Source: Mycteria americana
Taxonomy: Eukaryota; Chordata; Aves; Ciconiiformes; Ciconiidae
Length of the DNA: 64,000 bases
Direction: 5' to 3'
Assembly: GCF_035582795.1 (NCBI RefSeq)
Contig: NC_134365.1
Location: forward strand, 140,023,077-140,087,076
Position 1 is the stretch's first letter, and every line of letters begins with the position of its first letter. The notes under the pieces are model-generated. The model searched no databases. It saw only the letters and a list, made by a program, of their open reading frames with translations, and was not told the origin of the DNA. The position numbers and the translations under genes were made by a program. This document shows positions 1 to 13,188 of the stretch, one piece after another.

Positions 1-2038
1 AACATATTTTGCTCTCTGATTCAGCATACTGCGGAGGTGTTCACGTCTGATGTCATCAAATTTGTGCTGCCGGGTGATTCAATAGCACAGCTTCTGTGTC
101 CATTACCATGACTTATGTCACTTTTTACAGGAGAACCTAACCCAAAAATCAGCAAAACTCCCTCTGAAGTCAGGGGGCTTTGGATCAAGTCAGTCTTTCA
201 TTTGCTTTGCTCCCCCCAGGTTGAAACAGACTGGGTAACTTAATTGGTTTTAAAAAGAGTGCTTCATTTCTTAAGAGAACAACTTTGACTTAATCTCATT
301 CAGTAAAATGTTGTAAAAGTGTCTTTCCCACAAATAAGGAGCAGTACATTAGCTTTTAAGAAAAAGCATTTTATATTTAACAGCACCACATCTTAACTAA
401 TTTTTAAACTGATGTATGCATGGTATTTTTTTGAAAGAAATCTTCGGTGTAGTTATTGGTTTGTTCATGTCTTATTAGCCCTGGGGAGAACAGGGAAGGA
501 ACGTGTGATGCGATGTGATACCTGTCATGAGATCAGCCCCTGGTTCGAAGATGACCTCAGCCTAAGGCAGATAGCTAAGGCATCTGCCAGTGGTATCTGC
601 TTAAGCTACAAAAATTAGCCACACTTTGGGATTTCAAAGGCTTCAGAATATGGGAGGGTTTCGATCTGGTTTTAGTTTTGGCCTGGCTTAATTACAATGC
701 TCTGTTAGCACAGTCTGCTGCTGGCTTCTTTTTCCTTGTAGCAAATCTGCATGCACTCCTAATTCTCTTGACAATGATCCCGTTCCCAAAGCCACACCCA
801 TGATAAGGCTTGTAACTGAAGGAAAAAAAATAAAAGCTGCTCAGAAAGCTGTGTCTCAGACCTTTTCAGACCTGCAGTTTGATTCCTGAGATACGTTTCT
901 CTACGTTGTCTTTCTAAAGGTGTACACCTGCCAGGCCGAGTGGTCATGGAGATGGTCATGGAGGCCAGGAGGTTTCACATCACAGGTGGAGCCACATTAC
1001 CTCATCTTTCCAGATAATCATTCACCTGCTTGTACACGTGCTTCTGGCTACAGACTCACAGCATGAGACACGCTGAAGTCACAAAAAAAGGCTGTAGGTT
1101 GCTGTGGGAATAGTTAACGTCGGAAAAACCAGTCAGCAGCTGTCTGCGGCATTTCGTACGGGTTCAGCAGTCTCTGCTTCTCTGAGACTTGATGCAGCCC
1201 CGGCGCTCCGCATCAGAAGATTGTAAGTGAGATTGCAGAGGGGATGAGTTGTTGTTTTGGTTGGGGTTTTTTCCGTCCTATATCTGCTCCTATATCTGGT
1301 AATGAGGCCACAGTACCTACTGGGAATCTTACATGCTAGAGCATACAGTAGGAACGGAGCAGGAACTATCATGGCCCTGTGATGACAGGAGGACTAGTTA
1401 TGTCAGTCAAGTTAACGCAAAGATATTTTTTTCTCTCCGCACAGGCTGTGCTACAACAGCACAGAACTGGGCGGAGTTCGGCGTTTGCTCAGGCCAGCCT
1501 TAGGCAGTGGTTTTATGACACTGTGCGCGCTGAACGTGCATTTTTGCGGGGACCGGTGGAGTTTGGGAGCAGACTTGAGAGCAGCAGCAACGTAGCGCAT
1601 TTCTCGTGGGGAGAGAGGCCGCAGCTAATTGACTCTGAGGCATGTGAAACACAAAGGCCTGCTCTCGGAGGAAGGGGAATTACAGCTTGCCTAACAGAAG
1701 TCGCAACGATTGAGCAAAAGCAACGGGTTTGAAAGAGAGTTTCTAGTTTCATTTCTTGAGCACAGAGAGCCAGAGACGTGAGGGCTGGAAAGTGGAAGGG
1801 GAAAAATTAAGCCAGTTTAGGTCGTATTACAGGCATAAGGGACGCACTGAAAAAGGAGATTATTGAATGACGGCGATACCGAGTGACACAAAAATTGGCT
1901 GCAAAGTTGAGTATCATTTGCTTCCTCTGTCCTCCTTACTCCCACAGTGTATTGCCTTACCTTTGAGATTTCTATGAGGCCAAGAGTTTTTCCACCTTTT
2001 CTTTGCTGATTAGAGCCATGGAGTGCCTTAAAGGTCAA
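1..2038. other. Intergenic AT-rich DNA, no gene seen
   Basis: I see no exon, RNA gene or recognisable transposon here. The open frames are short, unconserved-looking and interrupted. Base composition is ordinary for AT-rich intergenic vertebrate DNA. Confidence 0.5.
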
Positions 2039-2056
2039 TTTATTTATTTATTTATT
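2039..2056. repeat. (TTTA)n microsatellite
   Basis: Four to five TTTA units lie immediately left of a GC/CpG-rich patch. Read on the minus strand they give overlapping AATAAA hexamers, so they could act as a poly(A) signal or be a retroposon-like tail. Neither is proven. Confidence 0.7.
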
Positions 2057-2099
2057 GCAAAACCAATGCCCTGTTTTTAACCAGGTCCCAAGCTGCTGA

Positions 2100-2485
2100 G
2101 TTAGGAGTGTCAGTGGGCGAGAAGGAAAACAAGACAGCGGCAGAAGCGGGAAAGGGTCTCCTGGTTTGAGGGCCGAGTTCAGGGAGGGGCTCCGGAGCAG
2201 AGCGGAGGCGGGCGTCAGGGATGCGGCGGGGGCCGGGATGGGGACCCGGGGAGGGACCGCGGCGGGGGCGAGCGTGAGGACCAGCCGAGAAGGAGAGGCA
2301 CGTTCGTGGCACTCAAAGGTGTGGTGAGGAAAGAGCAGGTGGGAGGACGTGCAGAGTCTCGGGCGAAGGGAGGGAAGGGGAGGATGCTGCGATAGGGAGG
2401 TGGGCGTCGAGAGGCTCTGGCATACAACAGGAGGAGACGGTCGTAGGAAACTGGGTGCTCGGTGAAGGCCCCAGCCGTCAGGCAA
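2100..2485. other. Small CpG-rich, G-rich patch of unknown function
   Basis: The plus strand is strongly purine-biased, with repeated runs of three to five G between about 2150 and 2290, and CpG dinucleotides are frequent compared with the flanks. The minus strand has a 145-codon open frame that is rich in Pro, Ser and Leu, as expected from composition alone. I recognise no protein in it. It could be a minor CpG island or promoter, a GC-rich retrocopy, or a G-quadruplex-prone element. Confidence 0.45.
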
Positions 2486-5400
2486 GGGGAAAAAAGTTCA
2501 CAGGGGTGTTTTTAGCCTGACTCGCAATAAAAAGAATGTTTAGAAATTAAAGCAAGGGTAAACAACAGAGGAGGACAGAAACAAACAGCGTAGGGACTAT
2601 GTGTAAAGAATAGAAAGCTCAGAAGAAACTTTAGAAGAGGCATACTTCAGCTTTAATAAATAATCCTGCATTGTAGGCCTGCATTGACAAGCAGCAAATG
2701 GTGTCCTTGAATGGAGCCTTCTCAGATGATGTCTCCTCCTTATCAGTGAGAAATAGGGCTAGGTCTAGTAACCGCCTCTAACATTCTCTAAAAATGTTTT
2801 GGTTAATCTGAAAAAAAAAAAAAAAATTTTTTTCCGGAGAACAAAAAGTCAGCTCAAGCACACCAAGAGTGCTTTTTCTTTAATCTCTTGGTTTGTTTAA
2901 GGAGCTGAAAAATCAGCCGGACGCTCAGCCAGAGCGGTTGCAGGTCCTTGGCAAGCTGCAACAGTTCACCCCTCCCCTGGGCACGCTAAAACGCATCTCT
3001 TTGCACAGGGCAGAGCAGGAGCTCGCACGGAGTTACTGACCAGCGCCACATTTCCAGCGCTGCACCGTAGCTCACCGACACGACTTGGAAATGTGCCTTA
3101 TTTGCATTGCTCGGCTAGGGGTTCGTTCAGCACAGCCCAAAGAGAATGACAAAGCAGCTCCTTACCCATGGGCTGCTGCCAAGCTGATCCTGAGGACTGC
3201 TCTGAATTGTGCTGCTCTGCAGTAGGGACCCTTTTGCCAACAACAGGCATATTTCAGTGGTGCGCTAACCGTGACCTCTTGCTTTCCGCAGGCACGTCTC
3301 TGACACTGGCAGGAGGCCAGGCGAGCGCCGTATAGGGCCAGCTTTGCTGACTCACATTAGCCATACATCCTCCCGCACGGGTGAAATCCTCAGCTGACCT
3401 GTGAGCAACGCAAAGGAGGATGGATCCATCCCTAGTGCTCTAACTCGGAACTCCTCAGCCTAGTATTTATGATGCTATGCTTCGGCTTATCAGTTATGGG
3501 TGAGCTGCAGGGTGGGTGTATATGGCTAAAATCAAACAGCAGAGCCTCCGCGTTTGTAAGGTTTCAACTTGAAAGCAAAGTGAGTATCTAAAAGTAATGG
3601 GAAGAAAAAAGTTTAGAATTAACAATATAGCAAATTAACAATATAGCAAATTAACCATTTCAAGATATCGTCTGTTGGTTGGCCAGGGCTCATTTCAGTA
3701 TTCCTGTTTACACTGAAAACACAAACGTTAGCTGGATGTGAGCATGCAGGCAGTTAATGGAAAAAAATGGATGGACTCCGTGTGCTCTTTCTCTTGATTT
3801 AAGATATCAAACTACTGCACATGCATGTGAAGAAATACACTTGAATTCTGCTTTCCACTTTAGACAGCTACTAACCCACCATTTCCATTCCAAATGTTTA
3901 TTTATTTTGTTTATCTCTTCCCATCTTTTTCCCAGGACACATGGTTGTCCTCAGAATGAATTCTCCCCCTTAAAGCTCCGCAATGTGTTAGAACTTATTT
4001 CTCCAGCCAGAAGGACAATCTGTGTAATAATTTCTGTGTTATGAAAACATACCTTCTACTAAAAGTTGGTAAAAATCAAAGTACTCATTCATTATTTGCT
4101 CTGTAGTCTGCTGGGAGATCTAAAAGCAATAAATGAAAAGATTGTCAGTGCCTCAGGAGGATAATGAGAACTTTTATTGCCCAGGAAAGAAAAGTTTATA
4201 TTGAAGCTTAGTGGATACCTATGCTGTGCATGCAAAGATGCATCCTGTTTTAAAACATGACAAATATTTTTCTGATGGTGGGAAATTTTCTTGGGATACA
4301 AGAATGATGTGCACCAAGAGAGCAATCAAAAGACACTGTGTCTTACCAACTCTTTGTGATCTGGTTTTCTGTCGTCACTCCACTTGCCTAGGTTGGTCCA
4401 ACAAGAGGTGCCTTGAATTTACGTGACAAGCTCTGTGGGGCACTGCTGAGGTAGCAGCTGCCCCCCCTGAATTTCAGACAGGGGCTGCTGTTGCAGGTAG
4501 TGGATGCAGCACATCCACAGCTACTAGTAGTGCAGCACCCGAGGCAGCTGACTTCCCAGCAGAAGATTCCCTCTCTGCTTGAGAGCTGGGAAAAGTCTGA
4601 TGGCTCCAAGAGACTTTTCTGAATTGCAAATGTGGCTTGGAATAAAACAGACACACGCGGCCATTTATTTATTTATGCTTAGAGTATTGGCATTAATTTA
4701 AGACTTGAAAATGAAATTAGCTTTATATTTACATATGTGGTTTTTATGTATTTATATAAACTTAGCTCTATATTTTGAGGGAAGAGGAATAAAGGTAGCC
4801 AGGCAAAATACTTTGGCCTCCTGTACAGCAGCTGACAGCATTACATGCAGGTCCAATCATTGCCGCAGTTTGGACTGGTGTGACTTGGATCCAGTGCTCT
4901 CGTGTGCTTAGACTGCTTTGTAAGTAAAGTCGTGGCTCTGTAGCTCACGCTACAGAGGTGGACATCTGCCTTGTCCAAAAGTGACAGATGAGCAGCAGTT
5001 CAGCTCCTTCGTGTTTCTGTCTCACTGGAGGCACTGTTTATAGCGAGCAGTTTAGCACGGCGTAGGGACTTGGACTCACCAGACCTACGTCACCGGGATG
5101 CTGCCACAGCTCTGCGGTACCTAACGCCAGGATCGGCTCAGCTGCTTCTGCACCCAGCATCTCCCTTCGCCTGTAGCGACAGTGAAGCTGCAGGGGGTCT
5201 GCCATGCCAGGGCCATAGTCAGGCACGTGCCATGGGTTCAGCTTTCTCTCCTTGGCTTCTTGTCTGCAGGTCCGGGGATTTTTCAGGTGTTTCTTTTTGT
5301 ATTGGTATTGGGAAGGCTTACTATTATTCTGCTTAAAAGCCTGGATGAGAGAAATTCAGTGCAGCATTGCAGAGGCACAATACAGCCTAGCTACACCAAA

Positions 5401-8400
5401 ATGCCTCTTGAGAGGCAGCGTGTTGCGATCGTGGGATGGTTGGTACAAGTTGTGTCTGGGGAAGAGCCAGGACAGTGTCCAAAGGAAAAATCCCACCATC
5501 TGGAATCACTTGTATGAGAGCCCATCATTTCTAAATCCCTAAGTGCTAGATCCTACAGTCAGCACACACTCAAAAATACGATTAACATCGACAGGGGAAA
5601 CAATCTTGAAATGAGAGTTAAATACAGATGAAACTCCAAGTTTAAAGCGGCAGTCAAGCTTTTTAATTGCTCCTTTCAGCTATGGTTTTGTAAGAAGTAG
5701 AAAATAACTGCACAGGCATTGGTTAATTTAGAAAAGTCTACTCTGAAGGGAGATTTTGCAAAATGTTGGGAATAATAAAACACAGCCATTTTTACATTGT
5801 GCCAGAAAAACCTCCAAGTTAACAAAAAAAGTCTGGCTCCAAGCCTGACCACCAAAATAGAAACTAAAGATAGTGCTACAAATATAGTCTCAGAAATTGG
5901 TTCACATCAATTTGGTTATCCTCTAAGTAAAAAAAAAAAAAAAAAAAAAAGAGAAACAATTTAAAATTTCTGACTTAATAATGCTTTGAAAAATCCCACT
6001 TGTATTGTAGGCCACCTCCGTTAATGTAAAAGCCAAGACTTTTTTTTTCGTTAGCACACACACCTTTATGCATTGACAAGTTGGATGGCAAGATGATTAT
6101 AATGTACTTCCAAGGATTTGCAGTAAAGAGAAGAAATTTCTGTGCAAACCTATTTTCCTGCATCCTATTTTCCTTTCATGGAGTAAAAAGGAGCAAAAAT
6201 ATCTTAAAATAATTGAGAGGGTTTTCAGTACCTTTCCTGTTCTATAGAAATTGCTGTTTTATGGAAAAAAACCCCAAACCCAAAAGACTTTTCTGATGCC
6301 GCAACTTGTTAAAATAACATCTTCAACAGTGAAACACTTGATTGGAAATACTTTTATAAATAAATGTAATAATAAATAAATGTACACAGGTGTGATGCTG
6401 AACATAAGGGGCCCATCTGTTGAGAAAAATTGGAGTAATTTTTATAGAGTTGCAGTAGGAGCAGCTTCACTTTAAACAAAATGGGTTTAGAGATTTTTTT
6501 TTGGCATAATGCTGAATCTAAGGTCAGATGGCTAAGCTTTGTTTTAGAAAGACGAGAAGTAGAAGCTTCTACTGTAAAGAACAGCACGGTGTCTTAGAGG
6601 ACAAGAGACCCGACAGGAACAAACTAAACTCAAGGACACAGAAGTTGAGCTTCTCTTACCCACTAACTAGCAGAAGTATTTAGAGATGTTGAAAGCACCT
6701 GCATCTAGAAGAAATTAGGAGGAATGCTGGGCTATTTTAAAATTATGCAGGCTGGATAGTCCATCTTTAAAGGAAATGCTGAGAAATTGCAGAGGGCCCT
6801 GACAAACTGTCAGACTACACAGAACGACTGTAGGTAAAATCCAGCATATGTAAAAGCAAAGTAGCACACACGGAAGATAAACCATGAGTATATCTCGGAG
6901 GGCTCTAAACACTTTCTACTCAGGGCATCACCACTGACTGCCCCCTGGGAACTCCTATTAAAAAAAAAAAAAAAAGTAATTCCAGGACAAAGACTGGAGT
7001 GGAAACCACAATAGGAAATACCACAGTGAAGAAATATTTGTATGCCACACTCAACAATTTGAACCGCACAATGCATCTTTATAATTTCTGACCCGTGTCT
7101 CAGTATTGACTGTCTTCAGCATGACACACAGCAAGGTCTGACAGACTTTGCTATTCCCTTACCCCTTGAAAAAGGCTTCCAAGTAAAGAGTATTTCCCAT
7201 AGTTTACTGTTGACCGTGTTTTCTCTGGCCTCCCGTAGCTCTGTAGTCACAATTTCCAATGCTTACACACAAATGTGTAAAACTCAGCTTTTCTAGACAT
7301 CAACTAAATTCCTGCTTCTGCCATCAGCTCCCAGGGCAAGACAAGCTCAGACAACGATGGTGCAGACCCGGCACAGCACCACTTAATTTTCTGTGTCGTT
7401 CCCACCAGCCCTCAGCCACAGTTCACCCCACCTCTCTCCCAGCAGCATTAACAACAGTTCCAGCACCACTTCTGAACTCCCAGCCCAGGCATCACGGGGA
7501 ACGGGGCTGGTGAACTGACCCTTTCCTCCTGCCAAAGCCTCTGCAGCAGGCACAGCAGAAGGGCAAGGAGGAAAAGCAGGGAATCTACAGACAGCCCCAA
7601 ACTTCAGCCCTTTTGTGCAGTCTTGTGTAGCTACTAATGCGTGGTGTGTGCGCAGGTGTGTTTCCTACTTCCCCCAAATCCTTAGAATGGATATCACAGA
7701 TGAAGGTCATTAACTAAATATTAAGACACCTCTCCCATCCTTAGCCATCTCAAAGGGCTCACTCTTCTTCACTGGCCCACCTGCTGGCTCTTTGACTCTG
7801 GTCCTGCCTATTTTCAAAGTGTGCAGCAACAGAGATGAGGTAAATGGCATTCCCTATAGTTTCCTAAATAACTCTAGCCTTCACCGTGATGTCTGAAATT
7901 GCTCTCCTTTTCACAATGGCATTTCTCCCACAGGCGGAGGTGCGGGGAAACCAAATCAGAAGAACAGGTCCTTTGCTTGTCATTCATAAAGTAATGCATA
8001 ACACCACTGGAAACCTGTGGTGGAACTTCAATACAGAAGTTAATTTAATTGCTGGTAGTTTTGAGCAGAGCAAACTAACAGACAAAGCTATCTAGAGCTA
8101 ACATTTCAAAGCTTTCAGGTTCTTGCTTGACCAGGCCCAGCATTTGCAACACTATTTTTAAAACACTCACTACATCAAAGAGGCACACGTGCTCAAGGCA
8201 ACATCCCCATCTCAAGAAAGTCACTTCTGCATTTGAAAGAGAGGTAAAATATGTTTTACTTTCTTGTGGTTTGCCAGGTTAAGCCACAAAGTCAGCCATC
8301 TCACCAGGACATGTTCTGTCAAATAATTTTCTCCTCCTACCACAGCCAAACCATCCCATGCCCATGCTACTCCGCGATGATGCACAGGGCCTGCTGTCAT

Positions 8401-10739
8401 ACATTGCTAGGCAACACAAGCTATAGCAATAAGGAGGTTTACCTTTTCTGGTCCTCCACCAGTGTGAGGTAAGAACCAAGCTATAACCAACATTTCCCAG
8501 ATTTAGGAAAGCTTAGTAGCATTCATTGCACTGTTCTTACACTCGTGAGGAAACATCTCTACCAGCCTTCCTCACCTGTTCCTTGGTTCCAGCGATTCCC
8601 TCTCGCAGCAGCTTCACAGAACAAGGTGTCAAGACTGAAGCTACAGGAACACCAGAAAACCACAAAAAAGAAGAGTTTCTTCATTTCCGTGCTCTGCAGA
8701 AACTGCTCATTCAGAGACTGTGGGCTGGAGAGATCAAGGGAAGCAAAAAGGTAGCACGTATCTCGGAGCCCAGCAGTTCAGTTGTTGTGAACCAGTGGGG
8801 AGCCAGGTGACCCCAGGCCTTGTTCTCAGCTTCTCCACTTTGGAAACAACTCCATATTAACAGCTTCCTCATAGGAGAGGCAGGTAAAGGATATGCTTAT
8901 CCATTCACCTCCCTTCTGATGGAGAACAACCGAGATTACTCACACCTCTGTGCAGTGCAGGGCCACAACTTGTGCTGCTCTCAACAGTAACATGCTAAAA
9001 GTTTGTGTTTTCAATGTTTTGAGCACTGACAAAAAAAAAACCCCCAATGTTCTTAAATGCTTGCTAACAAAGCCACAAAACTTTTTAAGTAATCTTAACA
9101 CACTGGTAAATTGGATTGTTCTCGACCTTATTTGTATTGAAAGATTCAATTTAATTCCTTTTCATTTGCATGCAATCAAAATGTTTAAAATAAATACAAA
9201 ATGCATGTTTTAGGAAATGGTGCATACCAGATACCACCCACTCTCCTCTCAAAAAGCATTTGCAACTGTAGCTGATGTGTTGTTATTATTTGCTGCACAT
9301 TCCAGTTATACAATGAAAGTACTTTATGTGTCTTTCTTTTTTCTTTTAAAGCATGCTAAGGCTCAAGAAGAACAGTGATCTGTTAAGCTCCCTCCTTGAG
9401 CTGCACAGCTCTATAACCAGTTCCGTGAACTGCCCTCATGCTTGGTGGGTCAGCATCACCAGCAGCCTGCCCAGCTTCACCTGCTGGCCAGGGCTCCTTT
9501 TTCTGCTCGTATAGTGGCCTACAAAGCACCGATAGCAGTAACAACATGCACATTCACTTTCTGGTACCAAACCTCATGGAAATACTCTACCCATTGCTTT
9601 TCTACTAGTCCATACCACATTAAGCTGTGCAGCTGAATCTCCTTTTCCTAAATGCAAAGTGAAGGAAAGATTGAGTCCCCTGAAGTCACTTTTTTTGCCC
9701 TTCAATAGCACCAAATTTATTGTGCTGCTTCTGCAAAGCCTCCATGTTCTTGCAGATGTAAACAGTCATTTCTCCCAACAATCCAATGTAATGCCAGTGA
9801 GATTTCCCCTGTTACCCACCAATACTTGGTCACAAAGTCACGTATCTGGTTTGGGAGAGTGTTGGTGAGGGAGAAAGGACAAGGCAAATGACATGGAAAG
9901 AAGGAAAATGAAATGCTTCTCGTCCTAACCCACAGCACTTTGAGAAGCCTCTTGCTTCAAGTCCCTCATTAGCTGCACAGTCACATCAAGTGCAGCAGGA
10001 TAGACACCTGCATGCCCTGAGCAAAGGCACCCTCAGAGATTTCCCCACCTCGAGCTGATCTTTATTTTATTCTCAAGAATCCAGGGTTGCTAACATTTGT
10101 AAACCCAGCGTCTCTGTTAAGTACTTGTATAAACTTCATTCCCCAGCTTTAAGGGGAAAAAAAGCTTTTCGCTTAGCATCGATCATCCATGGGAGACATG
10201 TATACGGTAGGGAGCCATCTGCATGTACTGGTGGTATCTCTTCCTTCCGAACACTGGCATGAATGACATTTGACTGTTACGGAGTGAAAAAAACCCAGAG
10301 GAGATGAAGGAGGTATGGTGGAAGATAAAGGCCTGAATGCCCAAGCGCAGGGTGGAAAGTTTAGGCAGGGGAGGTACGAACTCTTGGCCCGTGTTACGCA
10401 TTTCAAGGAGCTGTCTTGTCTGTGTTTATGCCAGGGACATCTATAGGGGAACACACAGTCCAGGTCCTCTGCCACCACGTTGTCTTGCAGCTTATAAACT
10501 AAGCAACCCCACCAACTAACACCAGCACACCCAGCCCCTTAACTGCCTGCGACTGCCTCTGCAGAACAAGCCACACGCAGTCACAGGCTGAGACGTCATG
10601 TAGCCTCATAACTTCACGTAACCTCATATTTTGGGAAAATATAGACCATTTATGGACACTTTGAACATCAGCAATGCAGATGGCACTTATAATATCTGAA
10701 GCCAGTATAAGCCATATTTCTGTTTTTAAACAGCTGTTC
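2486..10739. other. Intergenic DNA with simple repeats only
   Basis: No convincing coding exon or dated transposon is visible. Contents are A-runs near 2811-2826, 5930-5950 and 6960-6975, a 16-bp tandem duplication near 3619-3650, and a splice-acceptor-like pyrimidine tract ending at about 9351 that is not followed by a recognisable exon. Confidence 0.5.
3619..3650. repeat. Two-copy 16-bp tandem repeat
   Basis: The unit ATTAACAATATAGCAA occurs twice head to tail without mismatch, and a partial third unit follows. This is a simple local duplication with no evident function. Confidence 0.85.
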
Positions 10740-10865
10740 CTGACTTCAGATGGTCGGGACTGCCATTCTAAGTGGCAAGTGGCAGACGGGGTACACCTGT
10801 CTCAAAGGGGGAAAAAGATCTTTGCACAGGAGTTAGCAGGGCTCATTGAAAGAGCTTTAAACTAG
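10740..10865 (+). pseudogene. CR1 ORF1 C-terminal remnant (esterase-like)
   Basis: The frame ending at the TAG at 10863-10865 encodes a short segment with the D-G-x-H-L motif and the pattern xxRGKKxFAxELAxLIxRALN. I recognise this as the C-terminus of the CR1 ORF1 protein, where an SGNH-esterase-like domain carries its Asp-His pair. Everything upstream, including the nucleophile region and any zinc finger, is lost to 5' truncation, so it cannot be functional. The ORF2 frame follows after about 60 bases, as expected for CR1. Confidence 0.75.
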
Positions 10866-10927
10866 ATTTGAAGGGGGAAAGGGATAAAACCAGGCTCGCT
10901 AGAGATAAGTCTGGGGGTGGTACGCCA

Positions 10928-13126
10928 ATGTTTGAGGGATGGTGTGCTAGCGAGGTCCTTCGGTCTGCCGTCTCAGTGGAGGTAGGGGATGGAGATCCAT
11001 GTCGCAGCAAAGATGCAAGGGTTATGGATGTGTTAGAAACCATGGAAGTGCCTGAGAATGAGAAAGCTGTGGGAATTAGGGCTTCTTCCCCCAAAAAGAT
11101 GGTGGGATCAATAGCCCAACTGAAGTTCATCTACACCAATGCACGCAGCATGGGCAACAAACAGAAGCTGAAAGCCATTGTGCAGCAGGAAAACTATGAT
11201 ATAATTGCCATCACGGAAACATGGTGGGATGACTCGCACAACTGGAGTGCTGCAATCGATGGCTATAAACTCTTCAGAAGGATAGGCAAGGAAGGAGAAG
11301 TGATGGGGTAGCCCTGTATGTATGTCAGGGAGTGTTTTGATTGTCTAGAGCTTGATGGTGGTGATGAAAGGGTCAAGTGTTTATGGTTAAGAATGAGGGG
11401 AAAGGCCAGTAAGGCAGCTATCATGGTGGGAGTCTGTTCTAGACCACCCAACCAGGATGAAGAGACAGATGAAATATTCTATAAGCAGCTGGGAGAAGTC
11501 TCACGACTGCTAGCCCTTGTTCTTGTGGGGGACTTCAACTTACCAGATGTCTGCTGAAAATACAATGCAGCGGAGAGGAAACAGTCTAGGAGGTTCCTGA
11601 AGTGTGTGGAAGATGATAACTTCCTGACACAGCTGGTGAGGGAGCCAGCTAGGGAAGGTGCCCCACTGGACCTGTTGTTTGTGAATGGAGAAGGACTGGT
11701 GGGTGATGTGACAGCTGGAGGCCATCTTGGGCATAGCGATCATGAAATGAGAGAGTTTTTGATTCTCGGAGAAGTAAGGAGCGGGGTCAGCAGAACTGCT
11801 ACCTTGGACTTTCCCATCTTCAAGAAGGGCTGGAAGGAGGACCCGGGGAACTACAGGCCTGTTAGCCTGACCTCGGTGCCGGGGAAGCTGATGGAGCAGA
11901 TCATCCTGAGTGCTATCACACGGCATGTAGAGAATAACCAAGGGATCAAGCCCAGCCAGCATGGGTTCAGGAAAGGCAGGTCCTGCTTGACCAACCTGAT
12001 CTCCTTCTATGACAAGGTGACCCGCCTAGTGGATGAGGGAAAGGCTGTGGATGTTGTCTATCTAGACTTCAGTAAAGCCTTTGACACCATTTCCCACAGC
12101 ATTCTCCTGGAGAAACTGGCTGCTCATGGCTTGGACGGGTGTACTCTTCGCTGGGTAAAGAACTGGCTGGACGGCCGGGCCCAAAGAGTGGTGGTGAATG
12201 GAGTTTACTCTAGTTGGCGGCCGGTCACAAGTGGTGTTCCCCAGGGCTCGGTGTTGGGGCCAGTTCTGTTTAACATCTTTATCAATGATCTGGACGAAGG
12301 GATCGAGTGTACTCTCAGCAAGTTTGCAGACGACACCAAGTTGTGTGGGAGTGTTGATCTGCTGGAGGGTAGGCAGGCTCTGCAGAGGGACCTGGACAGG
12401 CTGGATCGATGGGCTGGGGTGAATTGTATGGGGTTTAACAAGGCCAAGTGCAAGGTCCTGCACTTGGGCCACAGCAACCCCATGCAACGCTACAGGCTTG
12501 GGGAAGAGTGGCTGGAAAGCTGCCTGGCAGAGAAGGACCTGGGGGTGTTGGTTGACAGCTGCCTGAATATGAGCCAGCAGTGTGCCCAGGTGGCCAAGAA
12601 GGCCAATGGCATCCTGGCCTGTATCAAAAATAGCGTGGCCAGCAGGACTAGGGAAGCGATCGTGCCCCTGTACTCGGCACTGGTGAGGCCGCACCTCGAA
12701 TACTGTGTTCAGTTTTGGGCCCCCCACTACAAGAGGGATATTGAGGTGCTGGAGCGTGTGCAGAGAAGGGCAACGAAGCTGGTGAAGGGTCTGGAGCAGA
12801 AGTCTTATGAGGAGCAGCTGAGGGAGCTGAGACTGTTTAGCCTGGAGAAAAGGAGGCTGAGGGGAGACCTTATCGCTCTCTACAACTGCCTGAAAGGAGG
12901 TTGTAGAGAGGTGGGGGTCGGTCTCTTCTCCCAGGTAACAAGTGATAGGACAAGAGGAAATGGCCTCAAGTTGCGCCAGGGGAGGTTTAGACTGGATATT
13001 AGGAAATTTTTCTTCACCGAGAGGGTTATCAAGCATTGGAACAGGCTGCCCAGGGAAGTGGTTGAGTCCCCGTCCCTGGAGGTATTGAAAAGACATGTAC
13101 ATCTGGTGCTTAGGGACATGGTTTAG
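10928..13126 (+). pseudogene. CR1 ORF2 (endonuclease-reverse transcriptase) with two stops and an in-frame internal deletion
   Basis: One frame runs the whole length, broken only by a TAG at 11309-11311 and a TGA at 11555-11557. The TGA sits where CR1 normally has Trp. Endonuclease hallmarks are TNARSMGNKQ and ITETWW near 11130-11225, VGDFNLPDV just before the second stop, and GHSDH near 11730. At about 11812/11813 the frame passes directly from the end of the endonuclease domain into the RT sequence [19 protein letters not shown]. After the second stop a 506-codon open stretch starting at 11606 carries RT motif A (LDFSKAFD, residues about 153-160), motif B ([11 protein letters not shown], 209-219) and the catalytic FADD (240-243), then the CR1 C-terminal domain. 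Catalytic RT residues are intact, but the stops and the missing linker make an active product unlikely. Confidence 0.9.
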
Positions 13127-13188
13127 TGGTTAACGGTTGGACTCGATGATCTTAAAGGTCTTTTCCAACCTAAACGATTCTTTGATTT

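Larger units (their letters stand above)
10740..13188 (+). mobile_element. CR1 LINE retrotransposon, 5'-truncated and internally deleted
   Basis: The element contains the end of the CR1 upstream ORF, then ORF2 with the apurinic-like endonuclease and reverse transcriptase, then a short CR1 3' tail ending near a GATTCTTTGATT-like motif. CR1 is a non-LTR retrotransposon that copies itself by target-primed reverse transcription. The 5' border is approximate and is set where similarity to the ORF1 esterase C-terminus begins. A linker of probably more than 600 bp between endonuclease and RT is missing, judged against the CR1 layout I know. The RT is well preserved, so this looks like the youngest copy in the window. 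Confidence 0.93.

Noticed and set aside
9325-9530. Good-looking plus-strand splice acceptor at ~9351 followed by a ~55-codon open stretch
   Set aside because: The peptide has no recognisable similarity and no convincing donor was found, so there is not enough to call an exon.
12062-13102. 346-codon minus-strand open frame
   Set aside because: It lies antisense to the CR1 reverse transcriptase, whose RT motifs are clear on the plus strand.
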